Below, one piece after another: positions 25,273 to 32,932 of a DNA stretch of 64,000 nucleotides. Every line of letters starts with the position of its first letter. Position 1 is the stretch's first letter. Under the pieces are notes generated by a model, which was given only the letters and a program-made list of their open reading frames with translations, was not told the origin of the DNA and ran no database searches. A program made the position numbers and the translations under genes. The stretch comes from a virus, in IMG/VR virus record IMGVR_UViG_3300033182_000980, positions 248,001-312,000 of that record. One strand, 5' to 3'.

Positions 25273-25593
25273 TTAGTTGTGTACGATAAGGGCAGCCGCC
25301 CCACAGAGACAAAGTGCTAGAACACCTTTCCAGTTGAAACCGAAAAAGTAGCAGTTAAGGATAAGGTCTATTGTTAAGCTACACAAGCCCCAAGTGACCC
25401 CTGCCTTCCACACATCGCCCATCTCAATCAGTTTCCACCAAGCGTACAGGGTCATATAGTTGGTGAAAAGGCTCGTGTAGAGCCACCATTTAAAAGGCGA
25501 CCACTCGAAGCCATAGATGACTTTGGCATTGCCTTTAAACCAGAATACTACATTGGCGAGGCACAACAGGCTCACAGGGATCACATAGTTCAT
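25273..25593 (-). CDS. Small multi-pass membrane protein (106 aa)
   Basis: About four hydrophobic segments (VIPVSLLCLANVVFWF, WWLYTSLFTNYMTLYAWW, AGVTWGLCSLTIDLILNCYF, GVLALCLCGAAALIV). No family recognised. It is packed between the cyclotransferase-like gene and the next upstream gene, with the start directly at the upstream stop. Confidence 0.6.
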   Translation of the reverse strand: MNYVIPVSLLCLANVVFWFKGNAKVIYGFEWSPFKWWLYTSLFTNYMTLYAWWKLIEMGDVWKAGVTWGLCSLTIDLILNCYFFGFNWKGVLALCLCGAAALIVHN

Positions 25594-26049
25594 TTAATGC
25601 ACCACATATTCTTCTTCAAAGTCATACCCCAAGAATGAGGGTACGATCTCATGTGGGTCATTCAAAACCGAGGGTTCTGATTGGAACTCGATGTCGGATA
25701 GAAATCCTTTGAACCCTTGCTCTTTAAAATAAGACAGGCCAAAGACGGACTGTCCCCCACTTTTACTATCTTCAATCAAGCACCAAAAAACGAACCCGAT
25801 ACTGTTCTCCACCTCGTGCATCTTTTGGTGTGCGATAAAAGACCAGAAATCTGGACTCACATCTTGTAAGATTTCGGGCAACGAGAAACCGAGCAAGACT
25901 TTATTTTCGTCATGTAAATCTTCGCTTGTCATTACCGAGAGGTGAGGGGGTAAAGTAGATACATCAAGACCGTATTCTCTAGCACCCGATACTGTTGTGC
26001 TTATCATGTTGTAGGCTTCGTTGTGGAAGTCAAAAGGGGAAATGTTCAT
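25594..26049 (-). CDS. Unknown 151-aa acidic protein
   Basis: Start ATG 26049 (MNISPFDFHNEAYN), SD GGAG six bases upstream. Acidic, probably alpha/beta, no motif recognised. Its start codon overlaps head-to-head with the apparent start of the rightward gene at 26048, so one of the two starts may be wrong. Confidence 0.55.
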   Translation of the reverse strand: MNISPFDFHNEAYNMISTTVSGAREYGLDVSTLPPHLSVMTSEDLHDENKVLLGFSLPEILQDVSPDFWSFIAHQKMHEVENSIGFVFWCLIEDSKSGGQSVFGLSYFKEQGFKGFLSDIEFQSEPSVLNDPHEIVPSFLGYDFEEEYVVH

Positions 26050-26302
26050 GTCAACTCCATTAAGATCTGCTAGGTCTATCCAGCAAAAAGTCCTCACAAG
26101 CAAGGAGGCTATCAGATCGGTTATTTCTTATTGTACTTATAGGAAAGACGATAGGGTATGCTCCGACAAAGATTTGGCGAAAAAACTCAAGCAAGTAGAC
26201 AGAGAGCTTGGTAGATTACTAGAGTATGTTCAATCGTTAGAGAGTCAAACTCGAAGAGAACAACGAGAAGAGCGTCTCAAGCAAGAAAGTGAGAAAAGAT
26301 AA
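26048..26302 (+). CDS. Unknown basic coiled-coil protein (84 aa)
   Basis: The frame encodes a Lys/Arg/Glu-rich helix (KKLKQVDRELGRLLEYVQSL, residues ~40-60). It ends TAATG into the next gene, which supports it being real. ATG 26048 has only a poor SD. Upstream ATGs in frame lie inside the opposite-strand gene. Confidence 0.45.
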   Translation: MSTPLRSARSIQQKVLTSKEAIRSVISYCTYRKDDRVCSDKDLAKKLKQVDRELGRLLEYVQSLESQTRREQREERLKQESEKR

Positions 26303-26484
26303 TGCCTACCTATAACTACAGATGTAAAAATGAAGAGTGCAAGCATGAGTTCCAAGCAATGCACAAGATGAGTGAGCCAGCACCACCTTGTCCCGAATGT
26401 AAGACCGAAGAGCCTCAAAAACTTATAAGTAAGAGTAGCTTCGTACTTAAAGGACCAGGTTGGTTTAACTCAGGTGGATATTGA
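26302..26484 (+). CDS. FmdB-family zinc-ribbon protein
   Basis: 60 aa. MPTYNYRC at the start, then C8, C13, C30 and C33, with KLISKSSFVLKGPGW at the end. This is the FmdB / CxxC-CxxC-SSSS zinc-ribbon pattern, full length. Usually annotated as a regulatory protein; biochemical role unknown. Starts in a TAATG junction. Confidence 0.85.
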   Translation: MPTYNYRCKNEECKHEFQAMHKMSEPAPPCPECKTEEPQKLISKSSFVLKGPGWFNSGGY

Positions 26485-26764
26485 CTTACTAAAAGAACTC
26501 GTAGACCACCCCAAGTGGAAATGGGAGACTGGATTACTCTGTTTCCCCTATTTCAAACCCACACAAAGGGTACGCATACTTGGGACAGACAAAGACTCTT
26601 GGCTACCTGCTTTAGATGACCCTATTACCCTCGCTTACTTACACCACCTATATGCGATCAATAATGGGTCTGTAAGGCGAGAGAAGAAGATATGGGTAAG
26701 CTCACATGGGGTTGAGGGAAAAGACTTAGCACAGGTGCTTGTAGAGTCTTTCCTTAATCTTTGA
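26474..26764 (+). CDS. Unknown 96-aa protein (GTG start)
   Basis: GTG 26474 begins inside the end of the FmdB-like gene (11-base overlap). The motif LVDHPKWKWETGLLCFPYF and the Gly/Asp pattern after it look conserved, but I cannot name a family. The stop lies within the late promoter of the next gene. Confidence 0.55.
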   Translation: MDIDLLKELVDHPKWKWETGLLCFPYFKPTQRVRILGTDKDSWLPALDDPITLAYLHHLYAINNGSVRREKKIWVSSHGVEGKDLAQVLVESFLNL

Positions 26765-26813
26765 TAGTTTCTTTATGACTCACTTTATTCAACCATTTGA
26801 AAGTTGGAGTCAT
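26761..26813 (+). promoter_or_regulatory. Late-type promoter and SD-sequestering hairpin
   Basis: TTGATAGTTTCTTTATG at 26761-26777, then ATGACTC (26775-26781) pairs perfectly with GAGTCAT (26807-26813). An inner CAAC/GTTG helix (26790-26793 with 26803-26806) adds stability. The SD GGAG is in the 3' arm; the gene starts at 26815. Confidence 0.65.
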
Positions 26814-26814
26814 T

Positions 26815-27858
26815 ATGAAAGTCATTGAGAACACGAAAGGCTTGGTCTATTTCCATGCCCCCAAGTCTAAAGAAAAGCACATCACCAAGACATTAACCGA
26901 GGATCTTTTTTCCGACATCGGTAATGATATGTACGAGAACAGGCTTACCGACTGGGACGGATTCAGCTGGAGTGGTGAGGAGACTGATGCTTTCTTTGAT
27001 GAATGTATGCCCATTGTTCGTAAGAACATAACACTAGAAGTCTTTCCTCGAAGCAGATATGGGTACGACTGTACGATGTTTCGTTTCCATCTTGACTTTG
27101 CAGGCATGGAGCGAGACTTAGCTCGTAAGATCAGAACTCTAAAGTTAAAGGGTAAGCGTTCATCAAGGGATAGGGTAGAGGGTTGGAGTATCACAGTCCC
27201 TTCACTAGCTTTCAATCATGTGTCCTCTGCTTTAAAGAGCATTGGTATTAAATGGGAGTCATCTAAAACATCTAGCTACAATGGAGAGCTAAACATGAGA
27301 AGATCAGCATCAGAAATCATCAATGACCTTGAATCCCGTATTGCCCGACTTGAGTCGGGAAGTTTCAATGTCGGAGATCAAGTAGAATGTGTTGTGCTTG
27401 GAAAACAAGTCAAAGGGGCTATCAAAGCAGACCACTTTGGAAAGTATGTCTTTGTAGACTTTGGCAGTCAAACTCTAGCTGTGCCTTATGAGGACTGTGA
27501 GCTTGTTAATCAAACGACTGCACCTTGGAATCCCAAAGATATGTTTAGGGATCTAGCTAGGTCTTTCCCTAGTTTACCTAGAGGTCAAGCGTACTCTAAA
27601 AATGGTAGTACCCAAATCATTGTGTCCGACATTGGAAAACATTCAGCTCGGATTAATATAGCTGGTCCTACCTATGGAGTCGCCAAAAAGATCATGGCAA
27701 AGATTAGTAAGTTGCTCGCTAAAAAGTATGGGTTTGAAATGGTGAGGTATGACACCCTAGCACTTAATGATGGGAGCGGATACAAGTATACGATTGAAAT
27801 GAGTTCTATGGGGTCAATCAGTTTCGGTTCTAGTGTAGAGACTATTAGGTTGTATTAA
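26815..27858 (+). CDS. Unknown two-part late protein with internal MRRSASE tag
   Basis: 347 aa from ATG 26815. The first 160 residues are an unrecognised alpha/beta domain. At ATG 27295 the frame continues as MRRSASEIINDLESRIARLE, the same N-terminal tag found on the genes starting at 32933 and 33768. It is preceded by ATGGAGA, the same SD context as those genes. A small beta-barrel-like part (FNVGDQVECVVLGKQVKGAI) and a C-terminal alpha/beta domain follow. So this looks like an in-frame fusion of an upstream gene to a tagged gene, with possible internal initiation giving a 187-aa product. Function unknown. Confidence 0.6.
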   Translation: MKVIENTKGLVYFHAPKSKEKHITKTLTEDLFSDIGNDMYENRLTDWDGFSWSGEETDAFFDECMPIVRKNITLEVFPRSRYGYDCTMFRFHLDFAGMERDLARKIRTLKLKGKRSSRDRVEGWSITVPSLAFNHVSSALKSIGIKWESSKTSSYNGELNMRRSASEIINDLESRIARLESGSFNVGDQVECVVLGKQVKGAIKADHFGKYVFVDFGSQTLAVPYEDCELVNQTTAPWNPKDMFRDLARSFPSLPRGQAYSKNGSTQIIVSDIGKHSARINIAGPTYGVAKKIMAKISKLLAKKYGFEMVRYDTLALNDGSGYKYTIEMSSMGSISFGSSVETIRLY

Positions 27859-28181
27859 AATCTAGGTTCTCTACCTCGACACCATTTGGACTCATCTTCA
27901 GTCCAATAGAGCCTAGCCTTACCACGCTTCTTCTTTAGAGCCATCTCTGCTTTCATGGCTTCTGATCTGTTAGCGTATGTGCCATAGGTACACATCAACA
28001 CCCAAGGTCGGTGCTTAGAGGTGTACTTAGCACCGCCTTTGATTTCTCCATTGTGCTGCCGTAGCCTCCGATTAACATCTGTGGTGCTACCCACATAGAA
28101 GAAACCAGGTAGCTGTTTACCTGTCTTAGCTGATCTTCTGATCTGCTGACTCTGAATGACATATACGACCCATTCGCTCAT
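27855..28181 (-). CDS. GIY-YIG (UPF0213/YhbQ-like) endonuclease-fold protein
   Basis: 108 aa from ATG 28181 (MSEWVVYVIQSQQ), SD AAAGGA. VYVI ... GFFYVGSTTDVNRRLRQHNG gives the GIY-YIG pair (YVI/FYVG) and the Arg helix; KYTSKHRPW follows as in the single-domain YhbQ-like group. A catalytic Glu is expected near EAMKAEMALKK. It could be a homing-type or repair nuclease. The start region overlaps the late promoter of the rightward gene at 28239. Convergent with the gene ending at 27858. Confidence 0.8.
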   Translation of the reverse strand: MSEWVVYVIQSQQIRRSAKTGKQLPGFFYVGSTTDVNRRLRQHNGEIKGGAKYTSKHRPWVLMCTYGTYANRSEAMKAEMALKKKRGKARLYWTEDESKWCRGREPRF

Positions 28182-28182
28182 G

Positions 28183-28228
28183 TTTGTAGTTCCTTTATAT
28201 CTTGTCACATAGCGATTATATGACGAAG
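28183..28228 (+). promoter_or_regulatory. Late-type promoter and SD-sequestering hairpin
   Basis: TTTGTAGTTCCTTTATA at 28183-28199. CTTGTCA (28201-28207) pairs with TGAC-G-AAG (28221-28228), seven pairs with one bulge, reaching the SD AAGGA. The gene starts at 28239. Confidence 0.5.
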
Positions 28229-28238
28229 GAATAATACC

Positions 28239-28689
28239 ATGAGAAATCATAACAAGATGGCAAGTCGGGTCGCATATCGCTACATGAAGCAAGCTGGACT
28301 TTTGAGCAAGATTGTAAACTTCTTCTCGGAGTCTCCTCGTGAGAAAGCAAAGAAGCCAGTTTACGATGTCGCTAAGTTTTGGGTGACCGCAGGGATGTAT
28401 GGCACGACTATGGGAGAGGTTTCTAGGGAGCTAAAAACTCAAAGGCAAAGACACAGCGATTATTGATGTCAATGGTCGTAAAGTTAAGCTCTCTCTTGAG
28501 ATGGATCGTGTTAAGATGAAAGATGACGGAGGCATCAAAGGCAACATCTTCGTTGCGATTTCTCTTACAGGGGTAGACGAGAATGTTCCTAAGAGGGATC
28601 TTGAAAAGATGCTTATGCAGATTGTGAAAGAGACTCGTCTTAGGAATGTGTTTACCTCAACCCCTGTGGAACACCCAAGGATGGGCTAG
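28239..28689 (+). pseudogene. Tagged late protein interrupted by a +1 frameshift
   Basis: Frame 1 (28239-28466) encodes MRNHNKMASRVAYRYMKQAG and stops after 75 aa. Another frame continues directly with LKGKDTAIIDVNGRKVKLSL into the ORF at 28501-28689. Removing one A from the A5 run at 28433-28437 would join them into about 149 aa. The joined product resembles the tagged protein at 32933: tag, then QAGL and FF-SE, then a C-terminal GGI-x-N-x-FV ... LEKMLMQIV region. This may be a recent mutation, a sequencing error, or phase variation at the A run. No classical slippery heptamer is seen. Confidence 0.6.
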
Positions 28690-29270
28690 ACCTCTAAGCT
28701 CACCCCAAAGAGCCGACCTTCCGACACCCTGTCGATCTTAATCGACTTCATACCTTGTAGGTTCAGAGACTCTGTGGACAGCTCACCAATCGTGAGGCTT
28801 GACCCTGTGGTGAGGGTGAACATCAGACCTCCGATGTTCACCTCTTTAGTGTCGGTGTTAGTCGGCTCTGATGGAGGTTCTTCACTAGAGGATGTATCAC
28901 CATTCTCCATGATGCTGTGCATCTGATCCCTAAACTTCTTTGGAAGCTCACAGCCGTACAGCCCTTTAAGGTGGCTATTGAGCTGATTGACCGACTTAAA
29001 CCTGTGGCATACCTTCTTTGAGTATTCGAGGATTGAGGCATGGATGAGGACTTTCTCTCCACCTTGAGCACCCCTTTGAGAAGCGTACCTACGGATCGTT
29101 TTTAAAGCACTCGTAAAAAGCTCTTTATCGACTGACCAATTTGGGTGCTTGTGCTGGTGCAGTACAGTCCAGATGTGGTCTGGACTCACTGGATTCTTTT
29201 GACCATGATCGAGGTCAAGGTACTTCATAGGGTTGTGTAGGATGTCCTTTGCCATTGATGACAGGCTCAT
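28686..29270 (-). CDS. Unknown 194-aa protein sharing a C-terminal domain with its upstream neighbour
   Basis: The N-terminal ~120 residues are helical and unrecognised. After a Ser/Pro/Thr-rich linker, the last ~55 residues (ending KSIKIDRVSEGRLFGVSLEV) match the last 50 of the 408-aa protein upstream in the pattern IGE-x-E-x-[IL]...DR[VI]-x-[EN]-x-L-[FY]GV. SD AAAGG in the end of that gene. Probably partners, with a shared small beta-rich domain. Confidence 0.6.
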   Translation of the reverse strand: MSLSSMAKDILHNPMKYLDLDHGQKNPVSPDHIWTVLHQHKHPNWSVDKELFTSALKTIRRYASQRGAQGGEKVLIHASILEYSKKVCHRFKSVNQLNSHLKGLYGCELPKKFRDQMHSIMENGDTSSSEEPPSEPTNTDTKEVNIGGLMFTLTTGSSLTIGELSTESLNLQGMKSIKIDRVSEGRLFGVSLEV

Positions 29271-29272
29271 GT

Positions 29273-30499
29273 TTAACCTTTCTTGATCTTAACCCCATAC
29301 AGGGTGTTGTTTTCAATGCGATCTACTTCGAGGTTGATGCCACCGTAAATGTGGATTCCACCCTCTAGCTGTACCTCCCCGATACAGATCACATTGTCGT
29401 TGGGAGTGATTTTAAGAGTACCGAGTAGGACATAAGGTTCTGTCGGTGATTGCTCTTGAGTTGAGACAGGAAGCTCAACAGTCGGATCTTCCTCGATGAT
29501 TGGATTTTGAGCCATTAAGTCATCGCATTCCTCTTGAGTCATAGGTACGACCATGTTCTCCTCTGCTGTGGCTTCGACCACTGCAACAAAGGCTTCCTCT
29601 CGCTCTCGCTTGTTCTTCTTAGCTTTGGGGCGTCCAGGCTTTGGGAAGTGTTCGTCTATGACCTCCACAGTTTCGGGAGACAAGCTATCAATGCTCAACC
29701 CGAAGATCAGCTTTAGAGCATAGTTAAGGTTAGACTTACTTTGAAAGTCTCTTAGGTTCGTTCCTAGATAAGCATCACGCACCCATTGGTCAGCGATCAT
29801 TTTCACTTGACCTAGACCCAAGCTACCCTCTTTGAAAGACTTAAAGACCTCGATCAGCTTAAAGTACGGAGACTTGCCTTTATTGACGATATGGAGAGGT
29901 TGAAGAGTTGCCTTTCGCCCTTCGAGTGAAGCCACACGATTGAGCATATTCCGAGTTGTCTCTGAACTCTCTTTAGAGTAGCTGACCCAAAGACGATCCC
30001 ACTTAGCGACCATTCGCTTCTTACCATCACGAACCCAAGGCATACGCTCGTAGGCATCTTTGCCTGTAAAGACCCCCTCATCGTCCATGCCGAGAAGGGG
30101 TAAAACAAAGAAGTGTTCGCCTAGAAACTCGTTCCAAGTCTCATAAAGGTCAAGCTCCTCTTGAGTGGTATCTAGGTCGGTGCTGATGGGTAACTGATAG
30201 CAATGCCTTATGTCTGTCTCGGCTATTGCTGTCTTGTGCGAGCACTCGATAAACTTGACATTAGCCTTAGTAGCCTCTTGTCTAGCCCAGTTTCTTAAGC
30301 TGTGGTTGCAGTTGGATTTGAGGACAAGGACTAGGTCAGTACCAGAAGGTATATCCTCTCTGCGATCTGCCGATTGATCCCAAGTCTTGTGGTTGCCGAT
30401 GACGAGCTGAAGCTCTTTGCCGAAACGCTTGTTAAGGCGTTCGACAAACTTAGAAGCGAACTTGGACTCGCCTCCGATAACGAATGTGTTCTGTTGCAT
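29273..30499 (-). CDS. DUF2325-like protein with C-terminal beta domain
   Basis: 408 aa. The N-terminal ~90 residues (FVIGGESKFASKFVERLNKR, then DLVLVLKSNCNHSLRNWARQ) fit the DUF2325 pattern: a GG-containing Rossmann-like strand, a conserved Asn/His region and a FIECSHK end. The middle is unrecognised. GRPKAKKNKR near residue 292 resembles an AT-hook-like basic patch. The last 50 residues are shared with the next gene. SD AAAGGAG. DUF2325 proteins have no settled function, so none is given here. Confidence 0.65.
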   Translation of the reverse strand: MQQNTFVIGGESKFASKFVERLNKRFGKELQLVIGNHKTWDQSADRREDIPSGTDLVLVLKSNCNHSLRNWARQEATKANVKFIECSHKTAIAETDIRHCYQLPISTDLDTTQEELDLYETWNEFLGEHFFVLPLLGMDDEGVFTGKDAYERMPWVRDGKKRMVAKWDRLWVSYSKESSETTRNMLNRVASLEGRKATLQPLHIVNKGKSPYFKLIEVFKSFKEGSLGLGQVKMIADQWVRDAYLGTNLRDFQSKSNLNYALKLIFGLSIDSLSPETVEVIDEHFPKPGRPKAKKNKREREEAFVAVVEATAEENMVVPMTQEECDDLMAQNPIIEEDPTVELPVSTQEQSPTEPYVLLGTLKITPNDNVICIGEVQLEGGIHIYGGINLEVDRIENNTLYGVKIKKG

Positions 30500-30552
30500 G
30501 GTACTCCTTTGAGAGTGGATTGATAGAGAGGGCTTCCCCCAAGACCCTTATA

Positions 30553-30834
30553 TTATTCAGCCTCGATGGTAGCCGAACAGTTGGTTGCAAAGACGGAGTC
30601 GCCCTCGACGGTCAAGAAAGACCAGATACCCGACCGACCTCCGTAGGAGTTATAAGGGTGTCGCTTGGTCTGATAGTTAGTCCACCCTGTCGGTCCTTCA
30701 CATGAGATGGTGTAGACCTTAGAGGTATCGGACATCTCTCTGTCGGGTCGGGTCGATACTGCGTTCTCATAGCTTGCATTGGGGCTACAAGCTACAGCGA
30801 GTAGGGCTAAGACTGTAAAAGCAATCGCTTTCAT
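30553..30834 (-). CDS. Small lipoprotein
   Basis: 93 aa from ATG 30834 (SD AAAGGA). MKAIAFTVLALLAVAC is a signal peptide with a LAVAC lipobox, so Cys16 would be lipidated. The mature part (77 aa) has two further Cys that could form a disulphide (SCEGP ... TNCSA). Envelope-located, possibly superinfection exclusion or a spanin-like role; the family is not recognised. A CCCCTTAT-type promoter lies upstream at 30886-30902. Confidence 0.7.
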   Translation of the reverse strand: MKAIAFTVLALLAVACSPNASYENAVSTRPDREMSDTSKVYTISCEGPTGWTNYQTKRHPYNSYGGRSGIWSFLTVEGDSVFATNCSATIEAE

Positions 30835-30885
30835 GGTATTGTGTCCTTTCAAGACTGTTAAGAGCAACATCGCTCGATACTAGAC

Positions 30886-30902
30886 GATAGATAAGGGGAT
30901 AC
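30886..30902 (-). promoter_or_regulatory. CCCCTTAT-type promoter motif for the lipoprotein gene
   Basis: The minus strand reads GTATCCCCTTATCTATC, one of a family with 17212-17228, 31118-31134 and 31764-31780. It points at the lipoprotein gene about 50 bases downstream and lies just before the divergent gene at 30907. Confidence 0.5.
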
Positions 30903-30906
30903 AACC

Positions 30907-31140
30907 ATGTATTATGTTCAGAACAAGACCACAGGACAGCCACTCTATTACACGCATAAAGGCAAGGTAGAGAAGGTCTACTCGCTACGCATCGTGGCAG
31001 AAATCGAAGCCGAGAAAGCTGACCAAGCGAACCACTTAAAGACAGCCCGGATTGATGTCGTTGAGCTATCCAAGTCAGCTCGCCTATATATGGAGAACCA
31101 AGCGAGAATGTGTGGCTGTAACCCCTTATCTATACCCTAG
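30907..31140 (+). CDS. Small unknown protein (77 aa)
   Basis: 77 aa: MYYVQNKTTGQPLYYTHKGK start, then a helical middle. SD-like AAGGGG is 8-13 bases upstream but is part of an opposing promoter motif. Its end carries a CCCCTTAT-type promoter (31118-31134) for the next gene. No family recognised. Confidence 0.5.
   Translation: MYYVQNKTTGQPLYYTHKGKVEKVYSLRIVAEIEAEKADQANHLKTARIDVVELSKSARLYMENQARMCGCNPLSIP
31118..31134 (+). promoter_or_regulatory. CCCCTTAT-type promoter motif
   Basis: GTAACCCCTTATCTATA, identical to the minus-strand copy at 17212-17228. It is 55 bases upstream of the gene starting at 31190. Confidence 0.5.
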
Positions 31141-31189
31141 TGTCGAGGGCAATGAAGCCCACCAACCACTCCCACTAAGGAGAACAAAA

Positions 31190-31753
31190 ATGACTGCGAC
31201 AGCAACCCCCACCCACTTTGTATGCGACCCTTGCTATGTCCTTCACACTATCGACCCAGAGGGCACTCCCCACTCTGAGGGTCTTTGGGTCAAGAGCTTC
31301 GTTGAGGCTCTTTGCAATGCCGAAGAAGCTGACGACTTTGACGGACACCTCACTTACATGGGACACCCCATCTTTGTGCATAGCACAGCACATGGTGATG
31401 GCTCATACAATGGGTCAGACGGACGCTCTTACTTTGTTGACGCAGGGATCATCGGAGCAATCCCTGTTGAGCTGATCGAGGACGAGGTAGTCCAAGAGAT
31501 GATCAAACAACCTTATGTCCGAGCTGTGAGCATGACCAAGAGTCAACTCGGTATGGCTGACTACTATGAGGGTACTTTCACCTTCTACACAAGTGAGGGC
31601 CGTCTTGAGATCGAGACTGATCCCGAAGAGGAATACAAGTGCGAGGACTGTGGTGAGGAGATCAGCGAGTATGAGTACAACGATGACGCTGTATGTAAGT
31701 GGTGTCGAGCTGACCGAGAGGAGGAGGAGCGAGAGGAGGAAGATGAGGACTAG
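31190..31753 (+). CDS. Unknown 187-aa protein with C-terminal zinc-ribbon-like motif
   Basis: Start ATG 31190 (MTATATPTHFVCDPCYVL), SD AAGGAG; a longer in-frame start overlaps the previous gene and has no SD. FVCDPCYVL near the N-terminus and FVDAGIIGAIPVELI in the middle look like a conserved phage family I cannot name. The C-terminus has CEDCGEE ... CKWC, a probable zinc knuckle, then a very acidic tail. Confidence 0.65.
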   Translation: MTATATPTHFVCDPCYVLHTIDPEGTPHSEGLWVKSFVEALCNAEEADDFDGHLTYMGHPIFVHSTAHGDGSYNGSDGRSYFVDAGIIGAIPVELIEDEVVQEMIKQPYVRAVSMTKSQLGMADYYEGTFTFYTSEGRLEIETDPEEEYKCEDCGEEISEYEYNDDAVCKWCRADREEEEREEEDED

Positions 31754-31763
31754 GGGAAAAGTC

Positions 31764-31780
31764 GTAACCCCTTACCTATA
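31764..31780 (+). promoter_or_regulatory. CCCCTTAT-type promoter motif
   Basis: GTAACCCCTTACCTATA, one mismatch from the other copies, 56 bases upstream of the gene at 31836. Confidence 0.5.
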
Positions 31781-31835
31781 ACATCCTGTGAGGAACGATC
31801 CTCACCAACTAACTACTCTGACAAGGAGAGCAAAT

Positions 31836-32204
31836 ATGAGCATGGCGATGGATCTTTACCGAGAAGTAATGAGTGAGTTTAATGATGAGAGCCCGTACTA
31901 TCGACCTCACCTCGCTGATCATGGGTATGACTACGAGGACGGATACTGGTTCGCTGTGTTCGTAAACAAAGATGTAGTCGCTCGTAAAGACTACCCTAAG
32001 TTTGGCATCAAGAAAGGCGAGAAGCATCGCTTCATCAAGAGTAAGTACATCTGTGACGAGACAGGCTGTAGCTCTTGGGAAGTGGAGCGTAAAGCTCTTT
32101 CACCCACAGTAAGCCCCACACCTGTTATGTCTGATAGAGACGCTTGGTATGCCGAGGGATATAAATCAAGTTGGACTGGATCTTGGACTCAAAAGGATAA
32201 ATAA
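31836..32204 (+). CDS. Unknown 122-aa protein
   Basis: Start ATG 31836 (MSMAMDLYREVMSEFND), SD AAGGAGAG. Acidic N-terminal half, a KKGEKHRFIKSKYICDET middle and a Ser/Thr/Pro-rich end. Its stop TAA overlaps the ATG of the next small gene (TAATG). No family recognised. Confidence 0.6.
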   Translation: MSMAMDLYREVMSEFNDESPYYRPHLADHGYDYEDGYWFAVFVNKDVVARKDYPKFGIKKGEKHRFIKSKYICDETGCSSWEVERKALSPTVSPTPVMSDRDAWYAEGYKSSWTGSWTQKDK

Positions 32205-32278
32205 TGGCATACGCTTTAATCTGTGGACTGATAGAGGTGTCAATCATAATCACCTTAATAAAGGCATGGAGGTCATAA
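32204..32278 (+). CDS. 24-aa single-pass membrane microprotein
   Basis: MAYALICGLIEVSIIITLIK plus AWRS: one membrane helix with a basic end. It starts in a TAATG junction with the previous gene and ends in another TAATG junction with the next, and the next gene's SD (GGAGG) is inside its last codons. That chain of coupled junctions is the main evidence that it is real. Confidence 0.55.
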   Translation: MAYALICGLIEVSIIITLIKAWRS

Positions 32279-32535
32279 TGAGACAAGTAGAAGCTATCAG
32301 CTATCTGTTAGGGCAAGACCCCCGACCTAACGGATCAAATTTTAACTGGTCGGGTATCACCCATTCGGGCGAACGCCTTAGCCTCTATTACGAGGTCAAC
32401 CGTAAACTTAGTGATCTACATTGGGTGGAGGTCATGGACTCACGAGGCGTACTAGGCTTACCTACAGATGACTTTGGTCTAGTCGGTATCAATATCTCGG
32501 ACTTACCCAAATACTTTAAGCAAGAGGAGAAATGA
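32278..32535 (+). CDS. Unknown 85-aa protein
   Basis: Start ATG 32278 (MRQVEAISYLLGQDPRPNG), SD GGAGG. The longer frame from 32149 overlaps two genes and is unlikely. Beta-rich, no family recognised. The end (GAGGAG) supplies the SD of the next gene. Confidence 0.6.
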   Translation: MRQVEAISYLLGQDPRPNGSNFNWSGITHSGERLSLYYEVNRKLSDLHWVEVMDSRGVLGLPTDDFGLVGINISDLPKYFKQEEK

Positions 32536-32536
32536 A

Positions 32537-32866
32537 ATGGGTTTAGATCAATATGGTTTCGCTCGTAAAGAGGGCAAGAAAGATACACAACTCATGCAAT
32601 GGCGTAAGCACTCAAACCTTGAGGGTTGGATGCAAGAGCTTTACGCTGAAAAGGGTGGCACAGAAATGTTCAACTGCGTTGAGCTATCCCTCACCAAAGA
32701 GGATTTGTTGAGGCTCAAGGCAGAGTACAAGAGTTTAGAGGAAGCATCTGGGTTCTTTTGGGGTACAAGTCAATCCTCGGATGATGTGGACACTGGTCGC
32801 TTTATTGAGCTTGCCCTTGTCGCTTTAGAGGAGGGGTATGAGGTCATCTACACATCCTGGTGGTGA
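32537..32866 (+). CDS. Conserved-looking unknown protein (109 aa)
   Basis: 109 aa: MGLDQYGFARKEG start and EEGYEVIYTSWW end. This looks like a phage family with a conserved MGLDQY start. Its 3' end and the promoter after it are partly repeated at 33666-33770. Function not known to me. Confidence 0.65.
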   Translation: MGLDQYGFARKEGKKDTQLMQWRKHSNLEGWMQELYAEKGGTEMFNCVELSLTKEDLLRLKAEYKSLEEASGFFWGTSQSSDDVDTGRFIELALVALEEGYEVIYTSWW

Positions 32867-32869
32867 CGA

Positions 32870-32925
32870 TTTATATTTTCTTTATAAGATCTCCATTGGT
32901 GCTAACCCTTAACCGACAATGGAGA
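32870..32925 (+). promoter_or_regulatory. Late-type promoter and SD-sequestering hairpin
   Basis: TTTATATTTTCTTTATA at 32870-32886. TCTCCATTG (32890-32898) pairs perfectly with CAATGGAGA (32917-32925), which holds the SD of the gene at 32933; the loop is 18 nt. Confidence 0.7.
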
Positions 32926-32932
32926 ATGACCT

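Noticed and set aside
26021-26047. Longer start (MWKSKGEMF...) for the gene ending at 26302
   Set aside because: It lies inside the opposite gene and has no SD; ATG 26048 is used instead, with reservation.
31052-31189. N-terminal extension of the gene ending at 31753
   Set aside because: It overlaps the preceding gene and promoter motif and has no SD, whereas ATG 31190 has AAGGAG.
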